Positions 10,449 to 20,885 of a stretch of 64,000 nt of DNA are shown in pieces. The notes beneath the pieces were generated by a model. It made no database searches. It worked only from the letters and a program-made list of their open reading frames with translations, and was not told where the DNA came from. Positions within the stretch are counted from its first letter, which is position 1. The number at the start of each line of letters is the position of its first letter. Source of the DNA: Rhynchopus euleeides (lineage: Eukaryota > Euglenozoa > Diplonemea > Diplonemida > Diplonemidae); assembly GCA_963210315.1 (NCBI GenBank), contig OY723303.1, positions 248,001 through 312,000 of the forward strand, written 5' to 3'. The translations under genes were made by a program, and so were the position numbers.

Positions 10449-11226
10449 TAAGCAGACAAGGAGGAGGCAGGGAAGAGAGAGAAGGGGCTGGCGGTAGCTC
10501 CAGGTCGCAGCATGCCACAACCTCGTCCACACCAGGACAAGACACATCTGAACAGAGGGGCTCCACCCTCTCTGGCACTGGGCCACTCTCATAAACATAA
10601 CTGGCGGCGCTCTCAGTGGCAACCTGTCCCAGTGCGGTCTCACATCCCTCAGATGGGGGTCCATCATCATCACCGTCGGCGGCTGAGGGCGCGTCGGCGG
10701 TCTCGTCGCGCTCGCTGTCGTCGGCACCACCGCCTCCGCCAGCGGCAGGGGGGCTGTCCCCGCCCGCGTCGTCGTCGCAGGAGTCCGTCTCCTCGTCGCC
10801 GCCGCCCGAGGCGTCACCCGCGGAGTGTCCTCCGTTGCTGCCATCATCATCAGCAGAACACATCTCGCTGTCATCATCATCGGTGGGCTCGTGGTGGCCC
10901 GCCTCACAGCAGGTCTCCGCCTTGGCGCATGTGCCACACCTCGTCATCTTGTGCTTCTCACAGCACATGATAGACAAACCGTCGTCATGCGAGTGGTGCG
11001 CGCGACAGCACGCTTCCAGGAGCGTCTGGTAATTGCGCTCCTGGCCCTCGCAGACGTCACACCTCGGTTTGGAGTGCGCGTTGCAGACCCGCGTCTTATC
11101 GTGCATGGCCAGGTGCTCAGGCACAAGCACTGGAGAGGCGCTACGGGTAGGTCCAGGCCCGGGGGTTTCCCACGCTGCGGCACGCCCCGCTCTGTTGATC
11201 CCGGTGTAGTCCGGGTACACGTCACT
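10449..11226 (-). pseudogene. LINE ORF2, segment 3 (Cys/His repeats and acidic tail)
   Basis: It resumes after the 16-bp target duplication at 11211-11226 in the same codon phase (SDVYP then DYTGIN). It has two copies of a Cys/His unit, C-x2-H-x4-C-x2-C-x(5-13)-C-C-x2-3-H-H (CNAH...CDVC...CCRAHH and CEKH...CGTC...CCEAGHH), then a long Asp/Glu/Gly/Ser-rich stretch. A metal-binding nucleic-acid contact is plausible, since LINE proteins often carry C-terminal zinc knuckles, but this spacing is not the usual CCHC. Confidence 0.6.
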
Positions 11227-13799
11227 TATATGCTTTGAAAAGTGACTTACCCAACTCCCCCCGACTGGGGGAGCAGGCAGCGCCACTTGGTCCCGTGTCG
11301 TTATCGCAACCCCCACATCCCACGGAGGGTGCGATCGCCGCTCTTCAGGTGGTGCTTCTTGCAGCACTCCTCCACCTGCACCCTGCGTGCGCCCGTCTTG
11401 CCCTTGCATTTGTCGCACAACTCCCTGTTGTGCTTTACGCATGCGTGGTGCCTCTTGCAGCAAATCGCGGCGGACGTCCCTGCCCTCAGGCAAGCCCCGC
11501 ACGCTGTCTTGCTGTGCCTCTCGCACATGTCGACAACCTTCGCACACCGCTCCTCAACGTCTTCGTCTGGGTGGTGGTGCGCGCAGCAGCATTCAAGCAT
11601 CTCGACTTTGTTTTCGATGCAGTCCTCGCACCGCACTCGCTGGTGTTGCCGGCATGCGCGTTCACCCGCTACCTTCCGCCTCGCATCTGGCACCGTCACC
11701 GGGTCGCCCACTGGCAGTTCGGTGCTCGTTTCCCTCGCGCTGCATTCATCCACACGATCCCTCCACTCCGCGCATTTCCTCTCCCATTGCTCAGCTCTCT
11801 GCGCACGGCCGGGTGCGTGTTCGACCACCGCGTCCTCACCCCATACGTGCGCCGCCTCCTTCTTTGCAGTTGCTTCCCTCTTTAGAAGGAATCTCGTCTT
11901 CGCAGAGGCCTGCACCCGTCTCAGGATGTCTTCTACCTCCTGTGTCATCGTCAGCTTGGGGCGCGACGTGAAACCCGCCAGGGGCGGAGCCCCGAAAGTC
12001 TTCAGCGTGTGAATGCTGCGATTATCCTCTCCCTTGCGCACCTCGCGCCCGTTGCCCGCCGCCCCTGCCTGCCGCAGCAGGACGCCCATCTTGTCCGCCC
12101 GTTCCTTCAGACTCAGACTCTCCCCCAGGTCCAGGCCCGAGAAGGCCTCGAAGTCCAGCGCGAGCTCGAGCTGCGTGATCCCTACCGCTGTGTCATCAGA
12201 CCAGCTCAACGCAGCGAGCCACTCGCGGAACGCCCAGAACATTCCTTCGTCACCCGCCCAGCGCCGTTTGAGGTATTTGCTCCAAACCGTGCGCTCAAGC
12301 GGGTTCAACGTGACGGTAGGGCCTGGAGGTGTCCAGCCCCACGGGAACCCCGATCGCTCACGCACCGCCACTTTGCGTGCCTTGTCACCTGCCTTGTCCT
12401 CGTCAAAGCGCGCGATGGCAATGTCAGCCATCAGCCTCTGCACCCTCGACACGATCCCAACCCGCCGCTGTTCCTGTCCGATCACAGCGGTGAGCCACCC
12501 CTTCTGCACAATGCCACACCTGGCAAAACACGCCGGCCACGTGCGTGCCTCCCGAACCAGGTCTTCCGCACCTCGACGCAAGTGCGCCCACCTGGGGCAC
12601 CGCCACCACATGTGCATGTGGGTCTCCACCGAGTCTTCGCAGTAGTGGCACAGTGCGGTTATCCGGATCTTCTTCTCCGCCAGATGTTGTCCCGTCGCAG
12701 TCGCCCCCGCGATGTTGCCCCGAATCACCCCAGCGACGTAGATGTCCGTCCCCCGGTCCTTCCACAGCGCGTTCGTCGCCTCTCTGTCGATGCCGCGTTC
12801 GACACCCACCATCGACTTGCGCTCCTTGGCCACTTCCGTGAAGTATTTGGCCCGCTGCGCCTCCCGCATCTCATGACCCCACCTCCCGGCATCGAAGGTG
12901 TCGATGTGCACCCGGAGGCCGCACCTGAGGCCGATCATGTCGAAGGCGCTCCCCCAGTCCCAGCCAAGTCGTTCGAAGTCTCTCTGCAGCAGCGCCATGG
13001 GGCCCTGCGTCATGTTGTCCACCCTCAGCTTGTTGAGCTCCCATACCTCCCTCGCAAGGTCATGCGTCTCCCTGTCCTTGACGAGGCGCAGGAATGTCCG
13101 AAATCGCATTTGCGGCACAGCCACCTTCGTGTCGATCACCGTCGGCGCCAGCACCTGGCCTACAATGGTGTGCGACCGCTGCTTGCGCTTCTCCCCCCAC
13201 ACACTCTGCACGCAGGCCAGCGATGTATCCCTCTCCAAGTACGCAGGGATGTCCGTCACCGTGCAACCATACAGCATCATCGAGTGCGCTAGCGAGTTCA
13301 CCAACTTGCACTTTTCAGCGAATCGCAAAGGCGTTTTGCGGATTCGCTTCAGCACCTTCGTCGCCTTCTTCACTCGCGAGCAGAACGTCTCCTTCTTCTG
13401 TCTTCCCTGGAAGACCATGTCGGCGCCGAGAGTCTTCAGCGACTTCTTGTGGGGGAACACCCCGTGGCTCAGCCCGAAGGAGGTCACCCCTTTTTTATCC
13501 GTGGTGAAGCCTGCGCACTTCTCAGGCTTCGCTTCCATATCCGTGAGGGTGATGAAGTCTTCCGTGATCACCGCCGCCTGCGCCACCTTCACCTTGTCCT
13601 TGTGCAGGGCATAGATGTCGTCGGCGTAGGCCTCGCCCTTCACCCCCGCCTCGCGCTCGATCGCGTGCGTCCAAACCGCGATGATGGCATTGAGGAGCAC
13701 CACTGACAACGGACATCCTTGCAGAATGCCGTTGGTGCAGCGGAAGGGCTCACCCACCCCAACACCACCGATCTTGAATCTTCGTTCGAGGGTGCTGTA
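11227..13799 (-). mobile_element. 5'-truncated LINE inserted in the older LINE, with 16-bp target duplication
   Basis: The sequence CCGGGTACACGTCACT is repeated exactly at 11211-11226 and 13800-13815 and brackets this segment. The element starts abruptly inside the reverse transcriptase domain (minus-strand 5' end at 13799). It ends beyond its ORF stop in a short 3' region whose last bases are AAAGCATATA. 5' truncation and a long target duplication are hallmarks of target-primed reverse transcription. Confidence 0.85.
11301..13799 (-). pseudogene. Truncated LINE ORF2: reverse transcriptase C-half and Cys/His tail
   Basis: The frame is open for over 830 codons but lacks the endonuclease and N-terminal RT motifs. 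It opens at the RT block GILQGCPLSVVLLNA, followed by the catalytic YADD (about 13613-13634). A long thumb/linker region contains a CHYC...H...C knuckle-like stretch and WWRCPRW. Three tandem Cys/His units close it (CRQH...CEDC...CCAHH, CERH...CGAC...CCKRHH, CVKH...CDKC...CCKKHH). It aligns by eye along its length with the disrupted ORF2 around it, so it is a relative of the host LINE. It is intact in frame but probably not mobile because of the truncation. Confidence 0.85.
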
Positions 13800-15121
13800 C
13801 CGGGTACACGTCACTACCCCAGGTCAGGTCGCCCTTCTGGACTCGCGCGGCACGCTTGGCGCTGTTCTCGATGGCGGTGATCGTCTCAGCGCCTCCGGCA
13901 AAGATGGGTCTGGGGACGACGCCACCCCATACTTCCCCTGCGCCGACGGAGGAGAGGCACCCCACTCGGTCCTGCCGCTCGGCAGGCCACGGCTTACCGA
14001 GTTGTGCACGTTCGCAGAGCTGCATCACGTGCTTCATCGACGTCCATAGGGCACGTCCACGCTCCCTGAGTGGCGGGAGGGGGAGGTCGCTGGTCCCCTC
14101 CGTCGCCCTGGGGAGCTGCATGCCTGTGTACACCTCGAAGTCGATAGCGAGCTCAATATTCGACACTACGCCACGATCCGTCCAGCGCAGGGCCTTCAGC
14201 CAGCCAGTGAACGCACGCAGGAGCGCAATGTCATTCTTCTTCCAGATCCGTTCGCCAGGAGGTACATCGGGGATGCGGGAGAAGTCAAAGTCATGAGGTT
14301 CCGCAGGCAGCGAGAGGGCGGCTGTCCAGGGATGGACGAGGGGCTTTGCACCACGGCTCTTCGCCTCCAGTTCCCAACGCTTCAGCACAATGCGACCCAT
14401 CAGCGTGTGGAGCAGCGTCACGTCGACGTCGAATCCCTCCGGCACGACGCCATAGCGCGCAAGGCACGGGGGCCAGTCAGAGCGGTCCGCGGCAAGTAGA
14501 GGCGCGAATTGGGGCTCAGACCGGACACAGTCGAAGGCACTGCACACCCACCAGAGGTAGTCTGGTGTGTCGTCCAGCACGTCCGCACAGTGTACGCACT
14601 TCTCAGGAGGGGGATCTGCGCTCTCAGCATGGGGGGAGGCAGCATCAGGATCGTCATCGGCTTCCGAGGCAGCGTCTTCCGACTCCGCTTCCTCATACTC
14701 CTCGGCTTCTTCATCCTCCTCGCACTCTTCCTGTGTCGCCGCGCCCTCATCGGACGGGTCTGGAGGGGAGGAGGGCGCGTCTGAGGCATCATCCCTTTCA
14801 CCACCAGAGACGTAGGCGTTGTTGCGGCCCCAGCGCGTCGCGAAGAAGATGCCTCCGATGAGAATCACCGTCAGAGCATGGGCCATCATGGGGTTTTTGG
14901 TGGTGAGGCGCAGCTCATTCGTCCTGAGGTAGTCAACACCATTCTCGATCCCAGCGAAGGAGGGGCGAAATTCGGCGAGCTTCCGCCAGGCGTGCCGGCG
15001 CAGCTGCTCCCGCAGGGCGTGGTTGCGGGATGAGCGGTCTTCCTGCACCAAGTTCATCTCTCCCAGCGCGCAATCAAGAATGTTGTCGCCCCAGTCAAGG
15101 CCCGCTGCGGGCAGGGCAGTA
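13800..15121 (-). pseudogene. LINE ORF2, segment 2 (C-terminal domain with acidic insert)
   Basis: The frame is open from 15121 to the 16-bp duplication. It aligns by eye with the truncated LINE: GLDWG with LGWDWG, KCVHC...WWVC with LCHYC...WWRC, RAFTGWLKALRW with WAFREWLAALSW, and IELAIDFEVYTGM with LELALDFEAFSGL. A run of about 45 acidic residues is inserted before the KCVHC motif and is absent from the relative. The frame continues into segment 1 once the retroposon is removed and into segment 3 once the nested LINE is removed. Confidence 0.75.
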
Positions 15122-15654
15122 TTTTTTTTTTTTCATGTCGCTCCCGTTGGTCACTTCGCTGCTTTGAGTCAGCCACGTGGCGGAAGCCGGACCGCAGGGA
15201 GGGGCGTTGCGCCCGTTGACGCCTCTCACTCCTCATGTGCCTTGAGTAGCTGCCAGGTGGGTCTGCTTTGAGGCGGGGAATCGCGTCAGGCCAAACAGCC
15301 ACTGCGAGGACGTCTCCCCTAAAAGAAAAGAAAGAATGTGGGAAGGGGACGGGGGTGGGATGGGTGGGCAGCGCAAGCCGGAAGGAGCGCCTCCCATGGG
15401 GCGGAAGCTCACCCGACAGCATAAAATGCTGCGAAAACAACAAAAAAAGGGAAAATAAACCACGCACACCACAACATCAATAAAACCAAAGCCGTGCAGA
15501 AAGGGCCCCTCCGCATATATGAAACAGGGCACACAGCGGAAAAAGAGTTACCAGAGCTTGCTTTAGTTTCCCCTCGGAGGAGGGTAATCACAGGGGGCGC
15601 CACGTGAAGGCAGCAAGTTGGATTTTATCCCCCCTGGTGGAGAATGAGGAGTAT
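15122..15654 (-). mobile_element. 533-bp poly(A)-tailed retroposon inserted in LINE ORF2
   Basis: On the minus strand the insert ends in twelve A residues (T-run at 15122-15133). It is bracketed by near-identical 11-mers GCAGGGCAGTA (15111-15121) and GCAGCGCAATA (15655-15665), a target duplication with two changes. Removing it joins ORF2 in phase (GIAL then PAAGLDWG). Inside is a pyrimidine-rich tract ending in AG (TTTCTTTTCTTTTAG) and no good ORF. It could be a SINE or a retroposed host transcript. I recognise no parent. Confidence 0.75.
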
Positions 15655-18600
15655 GCAGCGCAATACCGACTGGGCCAAGGGCATCTTTCGGGGATAGCGT
15701 GTCGTGGTCCTCGTACTTCTCCTTGATGGAGTTCAGGCGACTCACCAGCCCAGGCCTCCGCGAGCACGTGTCGAAGAGGGTGCGGAGGATGGTGTAGGCA
15801 TTCGCAGTCGCGGGGTCGGTGAGGTGGCTCTTGTTGATGATGGAGAGCGTTGCACCGACACTTCGCGACGGGTGCTTCACACCGATGATCCCGGTCGTCA
15901 GCTTACTCCTGTGTCGTTTCATCGCCGTGTCAGACACCGGAGCGTAGGATCCTCCGTGGATCGTGCGCGACACCACGTTGCTTACAACAATCTCACCCCG
16001 CTGTCTGGTGCCCAGCGGAGAGGACGGTAGGCGGTGCAGGAGCTGCTCGCACGAACCGAGCTTGGCGTTGTTGCGCCTCTCCCTCAGCTTGTCCGAGATG
16101 CAGGTCTTTGCCCCAAGGATCGGGGCGGCCTTCTTCGTAGGGAACGTGGCGTCGCCTATCCCAAGGGTGCCTATGTAGGGGCGCTTTCTGCGGACTGCAG
16201 AGGAGCCCTTAGGAATACCCATCGCGATCGTCTTCTTGACGTTCAGCGCCATACCGGTCATGTCGCAGAAGCCAGCCACGACATCCACAGCTTGTTGCAC
16301 CGACGCCTCATCCACCTGCGAAATCAGCGTCGCATCATCGGCAAAGGACTGCGTCTCGACCTGGGGCACACGCTGCTCGATCGCACGGAACAGAACGGAC
16401 AGCAACGCATTGATGAGGATGACCGATATCGGGCACCCCTGCAGGATACCGTTGGTCACCTCGAAGCACTTGCCGACGCCCAGCGGCATCTTGAAGCGCC
16501 TCTTCAGCCCTCTGTACATCGTGCGGAGGGGACGCAGGATACGCTGGTCCATGCCCATGGCTTCCGCCAGCCCTAGGACGAGCTTCTGCGGGACCCTGTC
16601 GAAGCACTTCTGGAAATCTAGCGCGAGCAGGTAAAGCTGCTGCGTGTCATCCAGAAGCGTTTCCTCGATAAGCGTGGTCAGCTCCATCAGCACGTCATCA
16701 CAGCGGTGTTTCGGCCGGAAGCCGTGCTGCGTATCCAGCGCCCAAGACTCCTGCCATTCCATGATGTCGAGCAGGCGGCGGCAGGCCCACAGGCGGTACA
16801 CCGAGCTGGTGACGGTGATCGGCCTGAGGTTCGTCGGAGATAGGTCTTCACTCTTCGGGATGAGGGAGACCAGGGCCGTCATCAGGCCTGGAGGCCATTT
16901 CCCTGTCCGCTCGACCAGGTTGAAAAAGGTGGCAAACCCTTCCAACAGAGGCAGCGGCAGCCGTTGCAGCTCATCCATACGCCAGCCGTCCACCCCGCAC
17001 GCCGCAGACTTCTTCTTGCGGCGCTTCAGCAGCTCCAGCAGGTCGTCCCCGGTGATGTCGGCAACACACATCGGGTGGCACTCCACCAAGTCACCGAACT
17101 CCTGGATGAACGGCTCCAGCTCAGGCTCAGGCTTGTCTGGGGAGTACATCCGCAGGATAGGCCCCCACGCACGCTGCAGGATTGTGTCCATCTCGACCAT
17201 CTCAGCCGTCAGCGAGCCATCTGCACGTTTCACCGTATCTGCAGATTCTTTGGGGCTCCCTTTCAGGACCGTGACGAGGCTCCGGCGGTCAGATGTGAAC
17301 ATCTTCGCAACCGTGGACCTCCATCGCTTTCGCCGGGCCGCTGCCGCATCCCGATTCAGTCGCTGGAGGGACGCACGAACCCGGTGCAGTAGCTTCTTCA
17401 CCGTCGTAACGTCAGGCAAGGAGTTCAGCATGGTAGGTGTGACACCTGCGTCCGAGGGGAGCTCCTTCAGCACCTTGTGGCAATTGCGCCAGCACCGCAC
17501 CAGCTCTTGAGACACCGACCCCTGTCCCCCGCGTGTGCTGGAGCGCGATCGGACGTAGTGCTCAAGGCGGCTTATCACCCCACTGTAGCGGAGCTCCTTG
17601 CCGGTCGCCACGGTGCCTACTGAGATACATGTCGGCGCAGCCACACGAACCTTCTTCGGCTCGCGCGCAAGACCCCTTCCCATGTACGGCTTGGCGTCAG
17701 ACTCCACGATCTCACTCCGTGTCAGCAGATGCTTTTCACACGCGCTCGACAGATGTAGCCACGCGCCCTCAACATCACCTGCCTCTGACATCGTGTAGAA
17801 CGGCGTGAGGTCGGGGAGGTCAGGCGGTTCAGGTGGTGTCGGTGTACCCGCTGCCGGCTTCGGGGGTGGCAGGGGGGCAGGTATCTCCCGGGGGACCTTG
17901 TAGCGTAGGGTCTCCTGCGTGAAGGCCATGGCATTGAGGGTCACACTAACCAGCCAATGGTTCGGCACTCCTGCCAGGGACGTGGAGCAGCTGACGAAGC
18001 TCTGCGCCGCGACATGGTTCAGCAGGACGTAGTCGATGCGGGAGGACGATCGCGAGGTGGTGTACGTCGGCTTGGGGTCCTCACCGTCTTCCGCCGCCTG
18101 CAGGACCGCCGCATCAACCCAAGAGTTTTCCAGCGCCCTGCGTAGGGTGGGTGAGCGGTCAACGTCCGTGTTTAGGTCACCTAGCACCACCGCTGGGGCA
18201 TCGCCGATCTGCACCTGCGCCTCAAACAGGACGGCGTGCAGTAGGGCTTCGCGCGCCGCGGCAGCCTTCTTATCAGGACCCGTGTGGGCGTAGACCACAA
18301 ACACGTGCAGGAAGGTCGATCCCGAGCCGAGAGCGACCAGGCTGTGCATCACCCGACCGTCCTCAAACCCAGCGGTCAAACACGTATCCTGCACTGTTCG
18401 CGATACGCAGGGCTGGCGCACGAGGGTAGCCACACCGCCTCCCCTGGAGCCCTTCATGACGTTGCCGGTTGGCGCATGCTTCGATCTGCGTGGGGGGCGC
18501 GGCTTGCCCCACAGGGCAGCCCACTCCGGAGGTTTGCCGTCGTGCCCCTTCAGCTGCCAGTCGTTGGCCTCCTGCTCCGCTCTTGAACAGCACGTCTCCT

Positions 18601-18739
18601 GGATGCCGAGGACATGTGCAGGAACTTCGAGGACGTCATCCCAGTGGGCTGCCAGGGAGGTCACATTCAGCGAGGCGATGACCAGGTTGTTCGTGGGACC
18701 TGGGTTCGTCTCAATATCCCCACTCAGAAGCAGAGACAT
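15655..18739 (-). pseudogene. LINE ORF2, segment 1: 2A-like leader, endonuclease, reverse transcriptase
   Basis: The ATG at 18739 opens with MSLLLSGDIETNPGP, which fits the 2A ribosome-skipping consensus D-(V/I)-E-x-N-P-G-P. An exonuclease-endonuclease-phosphatase domain follows (ASLNV, GIQET, VVYAHTG, GDLNTD, SRIDYVL, then NHWLV where many relatives have DH). The reverse transcriptase has LRPITV, GFRPKHRCDD, LALDFQKCFDRVP, GILQGCPISV and catalytic FADD (about 16328-16348). The frame now runs into the retroposon and stops at 15563. Before that insertion it continued for hundreds of codons. The second FADD Asp pair and the endonuclease DxN are intact, so the domains themselves are not obviously decayed. 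Confidence 0.9.
18695..18739 (-). other. 2A-like ribosome-skipping peptide at the start of LINE ORF2
   Basis: Residues 1-15 of ORF2 read MSLLLSGDIETNPGP. In known 2A peptides translation releases after NPG and resumes at the final P. Comparable 2A leaders are known at the N-termini of LINE proteins in trypanosomes and sea urchins. Activity is inferred from the motif only. Confidence 0.85.
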
Positions 18740-18775
18740 ACGCGCGGCGTCTGCCACTGAGCGTGGCGTGCGGAG

Positions 18776-20540
18776 TCACTGGTCCACCAGGGAGTTCTTT
18801 GTGCACGCGGCACAGGCGTGCAGTGTGCAGTTCGGCTCCAGGCAGGTGCGGCGCTTTCTACCAGCCTCAAGCTGCTTCTTGCAGAGGCCACACGTGAAGG
18901 GGGTGGGGTGCGCCACTGCCTGTCGCAGGAAGGTGTGCGCGTGCTCCATCCCGTCGCCTCCGGTCGAGGGCGTCGAGCGCGACCGCAGCGGAGAGAGGCT
19001 CGCCAGCACCTTGCCCATCGCTGAGGCAGCCTGGGACATCATGCCAGGCCCCTCGTCGTCCTTCCGCTTGCGCTTCCCCTGTCGCCTCATGTCGGAGTCG
19101 ACTTCCTCCTCCTCGTCATCCATGCCTTCGAGATCAACTGTCTCGTCTGCGGCGGTTGCGGCGGCTGCTACGGGGTCAGTCGCCGGGCCATCGTCAGTCT
19201 TCGCTGCAGAGGTTGTCGCAGAAGGCACCGCACCACCCAGCGGGGGGAAGTCCTCATCGGAGAGGTCTGGGCGCGGGGGGAGGCGGATCCTGCCGTCTCG
19301 CCGCGCACCCTTCTCCGGAACGAAACACTTGGCGGGGTTACGGCGTGTGTCCCCCCGCTCTGCCAGCCGCACCCACAGCGTGTTCTGCCCCTCTCTCGAC
19401 AGGGCGTTGAAGGTGGGCGGCTGGTCCGCCGCCACGATGCAGGTCAAGCCACCCTTCGCCACGAAGGACGACTTGACGACTGCCGGCCACCCAGCGCGCT
19501 GCAGCTCCGCCTCCACCTCAGCCGCATGCTCCCGTGGCTTCGCACCCTGCACCACGTAGCGCGGCACGGCGACCTGCTTCTCCTCAGCAGCATCTCCGAG
19601 CTTCGCGCGCAGCTCCTCCACAGCGTCTTTCCGCGCCGCACGGACAAACAGCGCGCGCGTTCCCACAGCAAGGCCAAGGGCCAGCTCTCCAGCCCGCTGC
19701 ACCGCCTGCATCGCCTCCTGGCGCGTCACCTCCGAGCGCAGCTTCACCACGAGGTGAGACTCCCCCCCTTCACGGAAGGTCAACGCCCTCCAGAAGCACC
19801 CGTCCTTGCCGGAGCTCCTCAGCAGGCGCTCAACCGCCGAGGTGGGCACACGCACCTGGATGTCGCGGCGCCCCTGCTGGGAGCGCAGCATCCACATGTG
19901 GTGGGAGTCCACCCCCAGCTCCGCGCACGCCGTCCGCACAGCGCGCCTGCACACCTTTTGCATCCCCAGGAGGGGGTGCTCCACCAGGCAGTCCCACACG
20001 CCGTCGGATGTGTGCCGCTTCACCACCGTGAAGGTGAGCACCTGCGTGGCTGGGGCGGGCGCTTGCTCCTGACGCGCAGCGTGCGCCACCTTCCCCGGTT
20101 GGGTGTGTCCGACCGCGCCAATCTTGCACACGTAAAAGGGGCGGATCCCTCCTCCCACGAGCCGCACCAGCCGCTCCTCGCCTCCCGTAAAGGGGCTCGT
20201 GGAGAGGACGGCGTACCCGACGGCACCCTCCACCTCCTCCGCCGCGTCCCGCATCTCGCCACAGGCGAGCTCCGCCTCCCGCGCCGACAGGGTCACCTTG
20301 AACCCCATCTTCACGGAGCCGAACCCCGTGTCACCCGTCAGGACCGGCATACCCCAGTCCTGCTCCAGCACCTGCGGGGGCTGGCGCGGCTTCCGGACGA
20401 CCTCCGTCCAAGCGCCCGCCTTGGGCTGCTGCGGCGCCTTCCCCTTCGCCGACTGCGTCTTCGGCGCGGGCTGCTGCTGCTGCTGCTGCTGCGGCTTCTG
20501 CTGCGGCTGTTGTTGCCGCTGCGGCTTCTGCTGATGTTGC

Positions 20541-20573
<33 letters not shown>

Positions 20574-20863
20574 TGTTGCGGCTGCGGCTTCTGCTGCTGC
20601 TTCTGCGGCTTCTGCTGATGTTGCTGCTTCTGCCTCTGCTGCTGCTGCTGTTGTTGCGGCTGCGGCTTCTGCTGATGTTGTTGATGCTGCTGATGTTGCT
20701 GCTGCTGCTGCTGCGGCTGTCCCCCCTGCGCCAGCAGGAGACCCATCGCCATCTCGAGGATGGACAGCACCGCCTCTAGGCGGTCACCCTCCAGCCCGCC
20801 GCCGTCGACCTGCGTCTTCGCAGACTGCAGCAGGGCCTTAATGCGGCCCGTCAGGTCGCTCAT
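18776..20863 (-). CDS. LINE ORF1, 695 aa, polyQ and C-terminal zinc finger
   Basis: The ATG at 20863 follows directly after an oligo-C run. The frame is open 48 codons further up, but that part lies in a different repeat. Residues about 45-150 are a long Gln-rich tract with Lys/Pro. Then comes a region with repeated aromatic/basic motifs (FYVCKIGAVGHTQPGK, VRVPTSAVERLL) that could form RRM-like folds. An acidic/basic linker follows, then a Cys-rich end C-x2-C...C-x4-C-x2-H-x-C-x2-C (FTCGLCKKQ to CAACTK). LINE ORF1 proteins bind RNA, and the layout fits. The stop TGA is in frame with ORF2 and only 36 nt upstream of its ATG. Confidence 0.8.
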
Positions 20864-20885
20864 GGTGGGGGGGGGGGGGGGGGCC

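Larger units (their letters stand above)
8869..20884 (-). mobile_element. Two-ORF non-LTR retrotransposon with three nested insertions
   Basis: ORF1 (18776-20863) and ORF2 (starting at 18739) lie in tandem on the minus strand. ORF2 encodes an apurinic-type endonuclease, a reverse transcriptase and a Cys/His-rich tail. It is interrupted by a poly(A) retroposon (15122-15654), a truncated LINE (11227-13799) and a TIR element (9137-10448). Counting each target duplication once, the coding segments total 5424 nt, exactly 1808 codons, and no stop interrupts the frame. The 5' side is an oligo-C run directly before the ORF1 ATG, abutting a truncated TIR element at 20886. The 3' end was not located. 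Confidence 0.8.

Noticed and set aside
12009..13292. 427-codon plus-strand ORF
   Set aside because: Antisense shadow of the truncated LINE reverse transcriptase.
19526..20779. 417-codon plus-strand Leu/Arg-rich ORF
   Set aside because: Antisense of the polyQ tract and ORF1 of the LINE.
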